A DNA stretch of 64,000 nt. Source: Choricystis sp. odSpoLacu1. Lineage: Eukaryota > Chlorophyta > Trebouxiophyceae. Shown here one piece after another: positions 38,829-47,681 of the stretch (position 1 is the first letter of the stretch; every line of letters begins with the position of its first letter). The notes beneath the pieces were generated by a model that was not told the DNA's origin, searched no databases, and worked only from the letters and a program-made list of their open reading frames with translations. The translations under genes and the position numbers were made by a program. Where the stretch lies: the NCBI GenBank assembly GCA_958009055.1, contig OY253649.1, positions 682,001 to 746,000 of the forward strand, given 5' to 3'.

Positions 38829-39762
38829 GGTGGCTGGTGTGTGTGTGCGACGGGTGGGGGAGACCTACGGTGTCTGGTGGGGGGAAGGAGGGGTGCCAAG
38901 GGGTGAGACGAGTGCGGCGGCGGCCCGGCAGAGGGTGGGGAGTGGCTGCGGGGCTCTCCCCTGGGCACAGCCGCGACCGGTGCCCCCCATAGCCGACTCT
39001 GGCGGGTGTGCCGCTGCAGCGTGCGGCAGGCGGGCGCCGTGATGCGGGGGCTGGCGGAGCGGAGGGCTTTCCCCCACAACACCGACCGGCAATCGCGACG
39101 GCCGCGGTCTTGCCGTCCCTGCAATTCGCGGCTGCAGCCTCCGATCGGAGGCTGCAAGCACCACACGGGTGGAACTGCACGCGTGTGCAGCGACAGGTGA
39201 GGCGCGGGAGGGGGAGTAGAGGAGGGCAGGCGCCGACGCCACCGCCCCGACGCTCCAGCGGTCGGCGCGGCGACCGGGTGGGCAAACACAGCCCCTGCAC
39301 TCCTGCTCCCTCCCCGTTCTAAGCCGGATCGAGGGCCCGCGAACCGCGCACTGGCGGGCTGGCGGCTTCCCGCGCGGCCGGGAGGGCGGGCGCGGGGCCG
39401 GAGGCGCAGCAGTCGCAGCAAAGGAGGCGGCGGCCCGATCGCGAGCGCCGAGCGGGCGCCTGCCGGCCAAGTCGTCGCCTCGCCCGGCCGCCGGTCCCCG
39501 ATGGGGGCGCGGAGGCTGTGCCCGCGTGGCCACGGGGGCGGTGGGGAGGCAGGGTAGAGGGGGTTGGACGTACCTGAACACGGAAAAAATGTGTGAGAAA
39601 TGAGAGAGCGAGCGAAGCGAGACCGACGTCGGGCCCTCTCTCCCCGCTGCCCCTCTCTCTCTTTTTCCTTGGGGTTTTGTCGTCGACCCTCGATGTTACC
39701 TGCACGCAAATAAAGAGAAAAAAAACGCACACCGTATATTTGTGGCTCCTCCCCCTCCTCTC
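38829..39762 (-). promoter_or_regulatory. Probable 5' UTR intron and promoter of RPL13
   Basis: On the minus strand TTCAG|GTACGT (donor at 39573) and a CACACCAG acceptor at 38834-38836 next to CCACCATGG define a likely 740-base leader intron. Upstream of the donor lies a pyrimidine-rich start region (near 39580-39620) as expected for a ribosomal-protein promoter. The intron is extremely GC-rich, carries a perfect 24-base palindrome and a CGATCGC core, and has no convincing coding content. Confidence 0.5.
39133..39156. repeat. Perfect 24-base palindrome
   Basis: A perfect inverted repeat with no spacer, centred on CGATCG; each arm is TGCAGCCTCCGA or its complement. It lies inside the predicted RPL13 leader intron and could be a dimeric-protein binding site. 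Confidence 0.85.
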
Positions 39763-41754
39763 TCACGCATCACTTTTCTCGACACGCGCGACCACTTCAC
39801 GCGCCGGCCGCCCCACGTCGACCCTGCGCGCGGGCGACCGGCTGCGGCGCCGGCCACTGCTGGCACGCCGACTCGCCGCTCCCGTCACCGCGTCCACATC
39901 GGCCAGGGAGACGGTCGTCGGAGTCGGGTTGGGGGGCAGCGCCCGCCCGCGCGGCGGCGGCGCGTCGGCCAGCCAGTGGCCACCCCTCGACTCGCGGCGC
40001 GCCAGGGCGCACGCCACGACGGCCCGCCCCACGGTGACAATGTTGCGCAGCTCGGTGAGCTCCCAGGGAGGGGAGGATGCCGCGGCTGCGAGGACGGCGT
40101 CGACGTCGGTGGCGAGGGAGTGGAGGGTGGCGGCGCCTGCCGCCAACCCCGCGCGCGTGCGCACGATGCCCGCCGCATCCCCCAGCGCGACCGACGCTTC
40201 GTCACGCCGCGCGGAGATCCAGGCGCCCAGCTCGGGGGGGGCGGACCTGCGGTGGGAGGTGGGGGCGGCGGCCGCGGCGGCCGCAAGCGCAGCCGCGCCG
40301 ACGCGCGCGGCGCGCTCGCCAGCCGCCATGGCACCGTCCGAGCGCGACGGGTCGGCGGCGGCACGCGCAAACACGAGCCCCTCCAGCAGTGAGTTTGAGG
40401 CCAGGCGGTTGGCGCCGTGGAGGCCGGTGTGGGCGGCTTCACCCACTGCGAAGAGGCCGGAGAGGGAGGTGGCGGCCGCGAGGCCCGTCGCGACGCCGCC
40501 ACACAGGTAGTGTTGGGCGGGGGCCACGGGCACGGGGGTGGTGACGGGGTCGACACCCGCCGCCCTGCAGGCTGCGGTGACGGTGGGGAAGTGGGAGGCG
40601 AGCGTGGGGGCGCCCAGGCGGGTCAAGTCGAGGAGGACGTGGCGCGAGGCGTGGGCGCGCATTTCCGCGGCGATCGCGCGCGCCACCACGTCGCGCGGCG
40701 CCAGGTCGCCGCGCGCGTCGTAGCGCGGCATGAAGGCGTCCCGGCCGTCGGGGGTGAGCAGGACGCCGCCCTCCCCGCGGGCGGCCTCGGTGACGAGGGT
40801 GGCGCGGCCGGCCGGGGCGCCCGGCGCGCGCGCCGCGAGCGCGGTCGGGTGAAACTGCACAAACTCCAGGTTGGCGGCGACGGCACCCGCGCGCAGGGCC
40901 ATGGCGAGGCCGTCCCCGGTGGCGACGGCGGGGTTGGTGGTGAGGGGGAAGGCGGCGCCGGCGCCGCCAGTGGCGAGGACGGTGGCGGCCGCGACAAAGC
41001 GCACGGGCGCGCCGCCGTGGGCCAGGGCCACCGTGTCCGCCCCCAGGCACGCCGTCACGCCGCCCACGTCGCCCAGCACGAGGTCGATGGCGGCATGGTG
41101 TTCGTGCAGCGTGATGGAGGGGTGGGCGGCGATGGCGGCGAGGAGGGCGCGCACGACCTCGGCGCCCGTCGCGTCGGCCGCGTGCGCGACGCGGCGCGCC
41201 GAGTGGCCCCCCTCCCGCGTCAGATGGAGGCCGCCGGTGGCGGGGTCGGCGTCGAAGCGGGCGCCCAGGGCAGCCAGCTCGCGCACGGCGGCGGCACCAT
41301 CCGCGACAACGGCGGCGACGGCGGCCGGGTCGCACGCGCCGTCGCCCGCGGCGAGCGTGTCTGCCGCGTGTGCAGACGGCGAGTCGGAGGGCGCCAGCGC
41401 GGCCGAGATGCCGCCCTGCGCGTAGGCGGTGCACCCGTCCCCCCCCCCTCCCTTGGTGACGAGGGCGACGCGGGCGCCCGGGTGGGCGGCGACGGCGCGC
41501 AGGGCAAAGGTGAGGCCCGCAATCCCGGAGCCCAGGACGAGGAAGTCGGCACGCACGGCGGTGGGGGGAGGCGGCGGAGGCGCCACTGCCGCCTCGCCCG
41601 CACCAGGGTGCGCAGCCGGTGCGGCTCTGTCCATGTTCTGGTTGGCCCGGCGGGCGTGGGCAGGCGCGGGGTGGCGGGCGGGTGCGCGGTGGGTGTGGGC
41701 GCGCGTCGCGGCGGGCGCGGGGGCAAGCCGTGCGCGCAGCGACAGCGACGCCAT
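39763..41754 (-). CDS. nadB: L-aspartate oxidase, plastid NAD biosynthesis
   Basis: A flavoenzyme oxidising L-aspartate to iminoaspartate, the first step of de novo NAD synthesis in plastids and bacteria. The gene is a single exon of 663 residues. The first 60 or so residues are rich in Ala, Arg, Ser and Pro (MASLSLRARLAPAPAATRAH), a plausible chloroplast transit peptide. Then come the FAD dinucleotide fold FLVLGSGIAGLTFALRA, YAQGGISAAL, VLATGGAGAAFPLTTN, PAQHYLCGGVATG and HGANRLASNSLLEGLVFARA, followed by the C-terminal helical domain. Fumarate reductase and succinate dehydrogenase share the fold, but the missing iron-sulfur partner context and the HGANRLASNSLLE block fit aspartate oxidase. 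Its presence supports a plastid-bearing organism. Confidence 0.9.
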   Translation of the reverse strand: MASLSLRARLAPAPAATRAHTHRAPARHPAPAHARRANQNMDRAAPAAHPGAGEAAVAPPPPPPTAVRADFLVLGSGIAGLTFALRAVAAHPGARVALVTKGGGGDGCTAYAQGGISAALAPSDSPSAHAADTLAAGDGACDPAAVAAVVADGAAAVRELAALGARFDADPATGGLHLTREGGHSARRVAHAADATGAEVVRALLAAIAAHPSITLHEHHAAIDLVLGDVGGVTACLGADTVALAHGGAPVRFVAAATVLATGGAGAAFPLTTNPAVATGDGLAMALRAGAVAANLEFVQFHPTALAARAPGAPAGRATLVTEAARGEGGVLLTPDGRDAFMPRYDARGDLAPRDVVARAIAAEMRAHASRHVLLDLTRLGAPTLASHFPTVTAACRAAGVDPVTTPVPVAPAQHYLCGGVATGLAAATSLSGLFAVGEAAHTGLHGANRLASNSLLEGLVFARAAADPSRSDGAMAAGERAARVGAAALAAAAAAAPTSHRRSAPPELGAWISARRDEASVALGDAAGIVRTRAGLAAGAATLHSLATDVDAVLAAAASSPPWELTELRNIVTVGRAVVACALARRESRGGHWLADAPPPRGRALPPNPTPTTVSLADVDAVTGAASRRASSGRRRSRSPARRVDVGRPAREVVARVEKSDA

Positions 41755-41975
41755 CCTTTTTTCTTTGTTTTTGTGTGTGTGTGTCGGGTGCCAAGGAAAA
41801 GTTAGGTGTGTCAGTGCGTAAAGAAAACAGCTAGGGAAGGGTACAAGATCAACTCAAAGGGGGGGGGCAGGTGGGGACAGCGAGGCGCGAGTGGGTGCGC
41901 GAAACAGACGGAAAGGTAAAAACACGCTCAACAAGGGGATGCACGATGTGGTTTTGAGGGGCGTGTGCGTTGCGT

Positions 41976-42502
41976 TCAGTTGGGGCTGAACAGGCATGGG
42001 TACTTTTTGTTGTAGACCCAGGACGACTTGCCGGCGCGGGACTGGGGGAGGGAAGGTGGGCGTTTTTGGTCGGGAGGTCGAAAAACGCGGAGCGCCCATC
42101 GAGCCCTGCGGAGACGCCGTGCCGCCACTCGGCCACGCTGCACTCGCGCCGCCTGCATAGCGTGGCCGCTGTGACACTTTGCCACTGGTTCAGGCAGCCA
42201 GATGGCGCAGTCAAAGCAGCGCTTGAGTGAGCTCCACACCCCCGCCCGCCCAAGAGCGAGGGCCCCGCGGCGCCACGGCGCTGGCGCGGCGCGGGGGCGG
42301 GCCCAACAGCTCGGGATCCCGGGATGCGACCCCAAACTCAGGCAGTCTGGCCGTCTCCACCGCTGCAGCACGCGGTGTGCAGTGGGATGGGGCCAGGCCA
42401 CAGTTGACAGGAGGAGCGCAGCTCGCTGTGGCGCGCCCCTTTTTGGCGCGCCCGCTCCACCGTCCCTCACGCCCGCCTCCCAAATCTCACACGCACCTGC
42501 AT
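41976..42502 (-). CDS. Candidate two-exon micro-gene, 23 residues
   Basis: On the minus strand CCACCATGCAG|GTGCGTGTG (exon 1, 42502-42497) has an ideal start context and a donor of the local type. A CCCCCAG acceptor at 42044-42042 opens exon 2 (42041-41976). Joined in phase 0 they encode MQSR followed by AGKSSWVYNKKYPCLF and SPN, then TGA. Exon 2 has almost only C or G in third codon positions (TAC, AAC, AAG, TTC), as real genes here do. The 452-base GC-rich intron after two codons mirrors RPL41. I do not recognise the peptide, and an additional internal exon is possible. It lies in an otherwise unexplained 975-base interval between nadB and eIF2A. Confidence 0.35.
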
Positions 42503-42729
42503 GGTGGAGCGAGCGGCGCAAGTCGGGTGAAGGAACGGGGTGCGTGTGAGCTACGCCTTGCGGGTGGCGTCGTCCCGTGAGATGTGGGCAGAGAGGAAGG
42601 AAACAAGAGTGGGCGGCCGGTAGAGAGCGCTGAAGGAAAACACTCTCTGTCGGCTTTGGCGCCGAAATTGCGGCTTGGAAAACAGCTTGGAACACATAGC
42701 TGCGCGCCCCTGAATTACCCTCACACACT
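42503..42729. promoter_or_regulatory. Upstream region of eIF2A gene
   Basis: These 227 bases upstream of the eIF2A ATG would be a divergent promoter if the micro-gene is real. The right part (42630-42720) is visibly less GC-rich. Confidence 0.35.
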
Positions 42730-44698
42730 ATGGGCGACGCGCCAGCCCTGAAAGTCGTGGGTGCGAGTGGCGTGGTGGTGGTGGAAAACGGGCAGTGGCG
42801 GCAGCGGGATCACTGATTGGCAGGGTGGCGACCCCGCCGCCAACGCTTCACCACACCGCCAGCGATGGTCGCAGACAGTGCGTGATGCACCGCGAGAGAG
42901 CAAGCGTGTGGATCTCATTTTTATCTTCCCTTTTTGCCACTCAGTCCGCATCCCCGACGCCGCGGGCATCCTCTCCGTCGACCCGACCGCCACCGGCGAC
43001 GACGTGTTCCGTGAGACGGGTCCTCAAGAGTGAGTGTGGGGATGTGTGTGTGTGTGTGTGTGAGTGATCGCGCGCGTGGGTGGAAGAACAGCTTTCTCAC
43101 CCTCCCCCTCCTTTTTGCCCAGTCTGCCCGCCACCGCCATTACTCTGTCCCCCGACGGCACCCTGCTGGCCACCGTCACTCCGGACGGCGTCACCCTGCG
43201 CACCGTGGAAGCGCCGGATGCCGCTCCCCGCCACACGCTGGCCCTGCGCGGCGCGTCGACCGCCGCGTTTTCGGCGGGGGGGTCCCACATTGTCTGCTAC
43301 GCCCGCCCTCCTCCCAAGTCTGCGACGCCACCCCCCCCGGACGCACCGCCACCGACCCCAGTCCCCAACCTGGGCGTGTGGCGGGTGAAGGATGGGGAGA
43401 GGCTGCTGTCGCTGTCGCACCGGGGATCGTTCCGCAGCGACGCGTGGCCCCTGACCGTGGGTGGCGCCTCCGACACAACAGCCGTGCACATGGTGAATGC
43501 CGCGGTGCAAGTGTTTGATTTGGGCAGTGCCACGCCGTCGGCGGTGGCTGCCAAGCTGCCTCTAAAGGGGGTGTGCGCCGCGGCTGCTTCACCTGACGGT
43601 GCCCTCCTCGCTGCTGCCGTGCCCGACGCGAAAGGTGTGCCCGGCTACGTGGGCGTGTGGAAAGTGGCCGACCTGCCAGCCGCCGGCACCGGGGCTGGGG
43701 GCGCCGCGGGCGCACCCCCCCCCCTCGCGCGGCGCACCGTCTTCCGCGCCTCGTCCGTCGGCCTCCTCTGGTCGCCCTCCTCCAACGCCGTGCTGGCCTG
43801 CGTCGCCACCGAGGGTGGAGCCGCCGCCGCCTCCTCCTACTATGGCGACGTCAAGCTGCACTATTTGTGTGCTGCGGAGAAACCACCTCCCTCCAGCGAG
43901 CGCGACTGCCTCGTCCCCCTGCCCAAAGACGGCCCCGTCCACGACGTCGCCTGGTCCCCCCGGGGCGACGCCTTTGTCGCCCTCGCCGGCTACATGCCCG
44001 CCCGCGCCACCGTGTTTGACGCGGGGTGCACGCCTGTGTACGATCTTGGCTCCGGCCCCTACGCCCTTGCGCGCTGGTCCCCGCACGCCCGCTTCCTCGC
44101 CCTGGCCGGCTTTGGCAACCTGGCGGGCGATGTCGCCATCTTTGACAGAAAAGCGGACGGCAAGTTGAAACCGTGTGGTGGCGCGCGTGTCGAAAACGGT
44201 GTGTCTGCAAAGTGGGCACCCGACGGGCGCACCCTGCTGGTTGCCACCGTGGCGCCCCGGCTCAGGGTGGACAATGGGCTGCGCCTGATCAAGTATGATG
44301 GCACGTTTCTGGCGTCGCGCCCCTACCCTGTCCTGCTGGACGCGCGGTGGAGGCCGACCCCCGCCGATGCGTTCCCCGACCGCCCGCCCTCTCCGCGCGG
44401 CGGGGAGGCGGGAGGGCCCGCCAAACCTGCTGCTGCGAAGCCAGCACGCCCAGTCGCCTTTGTGCCGCCCCACCTGCGCGGCCAGCCCGGCACCCAGCGC
44501 GTGGTGAGGATGTTGGGGCAGGAGGACGACTCTGGGCCCCGCAAAATCAGCGCCGCGGCTCCCGCCGGCCCCGTGCGCCGGCTGCCTCCCGGGGCGGTGC
44601 CTGTCAGCGACTCCAAGGCGGCGTCCAAGAATGCCAAGCGGCGGGCGGCGGCGGCGGCCAAGAAGAAGGCGGAGGCGGAGGGGGGTGGGGGCGCGTGA
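42730..44698 (+). CDS. EIF2A: Translation initiation factor eIF2A (beta-propeller)
   Basis: A non-canonical initiator-tRNA factor used in alternative initiation. Exons are 42730-42760, 42945-43029 and 43123-44698, 563 residues. The first junction (donor GTGCGA) gives MGDAPALKVVG|VRIPDAAG and is my best fit; an alternative donor six bases later would change one residue and add two. The second junction gives ETGPQ|DLPATAITLSPDG. Family blocks are ASSYYGDVKLHYLCA, LPKDGPVHDVAWSPRG, GYMPARATVFDAGCTPVYD, RFLALAGFGNLAGDVAIFD, SAKWAPDGRTLLVATVAPRL and FVPPHLRGQPG. The basic C-terminal tail (SKNAKRRAAAAAKKK) is shortened compared with animals. Confidence 0.92.
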
Positions 44699-44920
44699 GA
44701 GAAGAGAGAGTGTGTGCGAGTGTGTTGCTTTGAAATCCAGACTGACGCAAATCGACGTGCTCCAGATTATGCATAGGTTCATCGACCAGGGCAGTTGATC
44801 TCGCTGGCGTTGTCGGACGGCGGGAGGGCAGGTGTCAGAGCCTTTGCTGCGCCCTAACCCGCAAAACCGGCCACACCTCTCGCTCGCTTTCCTCTCGTTC
44901 AAAACAAAAAATTGGCTCCT

Positions 44921-46146
44921 ATGCGAGGCGCACTTACCGCCCTCGCCGCCCGTGCCGGCGCGGCCGCCGCAGCACGCAGGCAGTCTGCATCCGCGTGCGG
45001 CGCGGCCGCTGCCGCCCATGCGGCCACGCCCGCGCCCGACGCGCCGCCGCGCGCGGCGCCCACCGCGCCGGGGCTGGCCGTGCTCCCGGGTTCCCCGCCC
45101 GTCGCCATTGTGTTCCTGGGCGCCCCGGGTGTGGGCAAGGGCACGTACTCCACACGGGTGGCGGCCGCCCTGGGGGCGGACCACGTGTCCGCGGGCGACC
45201 TGGTGCGCGCGGAGATTAAGGCGGGCACGGCGCTGGGCAAGCAGGTGAGTGAGGCAGGGAGTGTGTGTGGGTTTGCGTGCGTGTGCTGTGTGCGTGCACG
45301 GAGGCGAGCCCTGGCGGCGAGCGCCAGGGAGCACCCACCACCAACGTATGGCGCTCTGTTGTTTTGGTGTGGCGGCTGGGCGCCCCAGCCGCGGCGGCCG
45401 GCCACCCTTGGCCGCGGCGCACGCTGAGCAGTCATGCCAAAGTATATGTGGATGCTTAGTTAGGTGGAAGGAATGGCGAGGCTGCCGCATGACGCCTCCA
45501 AGCGTCAGTGCTGAGGTGGTCAGTGCTGCCGTTGCGCGCGCTCTGTTGTTCTCGCTTCCCGCCCACAAACCACACCCCACCCACCCCTCAGGTCGCGGCC
45601 ACCGTCTCCCGTGGCGACCTGCTTCCCGACGACGTCGTCATGGAGCTGGTGCGCGCCCGCCTGGCCTCCTCCGCCGCGGCAGGTGTGCCGACCGCGGTCG
45701 ACGGTTTCCCCCGCACCGCCCACCAAGCCACCGCCCTCCTGGCCGACGCAGACGTGCGCCTGGCCCTTAACCTGACCCTGCCCGAGTCCGCCCTCATCGA
45801 CAAGTGCCTGGGGCGCCGCGTGTGCGGCAAGTGCGGGCGCGGGTTCAACGTGGCCGACATCTTTGTCCCTGCGCGGTCCGGCGCCCCAGCCATCGCCATG
45901 CCCCCCATGCCTCCCCCCCGCGAGTGCGAATCCCACATGGAGGTGCGCGCTGACGACAACCCGGCCGTCGTGCGGCGCCGGCTGGACGTGCACGCGAGAG
46001 AAGCGGCGCCCGTGGAGGCCGCGTTCCGCGCGGCGGGCGTTTTGATCGACTTTCCCGTGGCGGGAGGGGTGGCAGAGACACTGCCCCGGTTGATGGAGGC
46101 GGTGGTGGGGGCGACGGGGGCCGAATCGAGAGGGGAGGCGGCGTAA
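44921..46146 (+). CDS. ADK: Adenylate kinase, organelle type
   Basis: Interconverts ATP + AMP and 2 ADP. Exons are 44921-45244 and 45592-46146 (phase 0), 292 residues. The first 60 residues are Ala/Arg/Ser-rich (MRGALTALAARAGAAAAARR), a probable mitochondrial or plastid targeting peptide. Landmarks are the P-loop FLGAPGVGKGTYS, SAGDLVRAEI for AMP binding, AVDGFPRTAHQA, and a Cys-bearing lid CGKCGRGFNVADIF followed by ECESHMEVRADDNPAVVRRR. The MPPMPPPRECE stretch between lid cysteines resembles the plant plastid/mitochondrial AMK type. The 347-base intron contains a noticeably lower-GC stretch around 45430-45480. Confidence 0.9.
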
Positions 46147-46361
46147 AACACGTATTCTTTTGTTTCTTGTTCGTCATTGTTTTTTTTTCGTTGTGCGGCG
46201 CGAGAGCTCACCCGGCTCGCGCACCCACACCGTTTTCGCCAGCGCCTTCTTCTTTCGTCTGTGCACCTCCCCCCTCCCAGCATTCTTTGGGTCTTTGTTT
46301 TTTGGGTGGTTTCGTCTTTGCGGGGCAACAATAATAAAAAAACATAAACTCACATGCCACT

Positions 46362-46366
46362 TTACA
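46362..46366 (-). terminator. TGTAA poly(A) signal, deacetylase-like gene
   Basis: On the minus strand TTTGTAAAG begins 11 bases after the stop codon at 46380-46378. Confidence 0.45.
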
Positions 46367-46377
46367 AACCGACTTTC

Positions 46378-47439
46378 TCAACGCGCCAGCCCGTGCTCCG
46401 CTTCCACCGCCGCGATCGCGGCTTCCTCGTCTCGCGTCAGGGAGGGCAGGCGGCAGGCGGCCACCGCCCCGCCCAGCACACCCTCCACAAACCCGCCCAC
46501 ACCGTCGACCAGCCCCGCCTCGCTGTACCCACCCTCCAGCACAGCTGCGACGGGCACACCGACACCGGCGACTGACGCTCCCAGGGCGCGGTACGCGGCC
46601 CGAGTGAACTCCAGCTTGCCAAGGGGGTCGCCCGCGTGCGCGTCGCAGCCCAGGCTCACGAGCACGATGCCCGGCCGAAAGCGGGCGAGGGCGGGCCCGA
46701 TCACGCGTGCCGCGACCGCCACCGCGGCCGCGTCCCCCGACCCCTGGGGCAGCGGCGCGTTGATGGTGGCGCGCGCGGCGCCTGTGTGGCTCACGCCGCC
46801 GCCGCCCGGCCACACCCCATGTTCGTGGCAGTCGATCACCAAAACGGACGGATCCGCATCGAAAATCGAGGCTGTGCCGTCGCCCACATGCACATCGATG
46901 TCGACGATTGCGACGCGGTCGATGGAGGCGGCGCGTGCGGCTTTGGCGGCCACAGCAACGCTGTTGATAAAACAAAAACCAGACGGCGCACAGGACGGGT
47001 CGTCCCCTGGGCCGCCAGCCCCACTGCCCGCGTGGTGGCCTGGGGGTCGGCATAATGAGAGCGCGAAGCGTGGTCCTGACGGTGCCAGGACGCGGTGAGT
47101 CAGGTCGACCGCTGCGGCCGCGGCGTCAACCGCCGCGTCTCTCGTGCCGCCACTCGCGTACGTAAACTCGGCCTCATCCTCCACGTCGGCCACTTTGGTG
47201 GGGGAGGCCAGAGACGCGGTGCCGTCCAGCCAGTCCAGGTGGGAGAGTTCGTGCACGGTGGCGAGGGTCGCGCGGGAGACGGTGGGCCAGGCGTTGAGGC
47301 GCGTCGGGGGGGGGACGCGGGCGCTGGCCACGCCCTGCAGCGCGGCCTGGACGCGCGCAGGGTTTTCAGGGGATCCCTGGCCTGGCCACGCGTGATCAGG
47401 CGCGGGAGCGACGGCTAAAAACCAGGCGGGAGGCGACAT
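46378..47439 (-). CDS. Histone-deacetylase-family protein, HDA14-like
   Basis: A zinc amidohydrolase of the class II/HDA14 branch, possibly acting on acetylated proteins or small molecules in plastid or mitochondrion. The gene is a single exon of 353 residues from the ATG at 47439. Landmarks are GSPENPARVQAALQGV near the start, CRPPGHHAGSG (catalytic His pair), SGFCFINSVAVAA, VAIVDIDVHVGDGT (metal-binding Asp and His), DCHEHGVWPG, VLVSLGCDAHAGDPLG (third metal ligand) and VLEGGYS with the transition-state Tyr. The second residue after the metal His is Val where class I enzymes have His. The frame stays open upstream with an Arg-rich, transit-peptide-like stretch (AAARRAVVRHAFTLCAAFG) but no ATG, so an upstream exon may add a targeting sequence. 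Confidence 0.85.
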   Translation of the reverse strand: MSPPAWFLAVAPAPDHAWPGQGSPENPARVQAALQGVASARVPPPTRLNAWPTVSRATLATVHELSHLDWLDGTASLASPTKVADVEDEAEFTYASGGTRDAAVDAAAAAVDLTHRVLAPSGPRFALSLCRPPGHHAGSGAGGPGDDPSCAPSGFCFINSVAVAAKAARAASIDRVAIVDIDVHVGDGTASIFDADPSVLVIDCHEHGVWPGGGGVSHTGAARATINAPLPQGSGDAAAVAVAARVIGPALARFRPGIVLVSLGCDAHAGDPLGKLEFTRAAYRALGASVAGVGVPVAAVLEGGYSEAGLVDGVGGFVEGVLGGAVAACRLPSLTRDEEAAIAAVEAEHGLAR

Positions 47440-47681
47440 GCCAGCCCCAAACGCCGCACAGAGTGTGAAAGCGTGGCGCACGACCGCGCGGCGCGCGGCG
47501 GCGGCCAGCGTGCTGTGGAAACGTGTCTCTCTCTCTCTCTCTGCCGGATCGAACAAGAGCTCGTGGGGTCGCGCCTGCAAAAAATCGCGCCTGAAAAAAA
47601 TAAGACAAGGAGGCAGTGGCCGGCCGTTTTTTGCACGGTGTTTGAAGCTGGAAAAAATGAGTCCGCCCCCAAAACAAAACA

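Noticed and set aside
38829..39762. tRNA or snRNA gene in the large gap before RPL13
   Set aside because: I found no A/B box pair, acceptor-stem pairing or Sm site. The palindrome is too perfect and short for a tRNA, and the splice sites explain the gap better.
40417..41805. Long plus-strand frame opposite L-aspartate oxidase
   Set aside because: Gly/Arg/His-rich shadow of the nadB coding strand, without any motif.
43589..45580. About 660-codon minus-strand frame opposite eIF2A and adenylate kinase
   Set aside because: Low-complexity antisense shadow crossing two well-supported genes and their introns.
45245..45591. Box C/D snoRNA in the adenylate kinase intron
   Set aside because: A CTGA and a purine-rich stretch are present, but there is no clear RTGATGA box or terminal stem.
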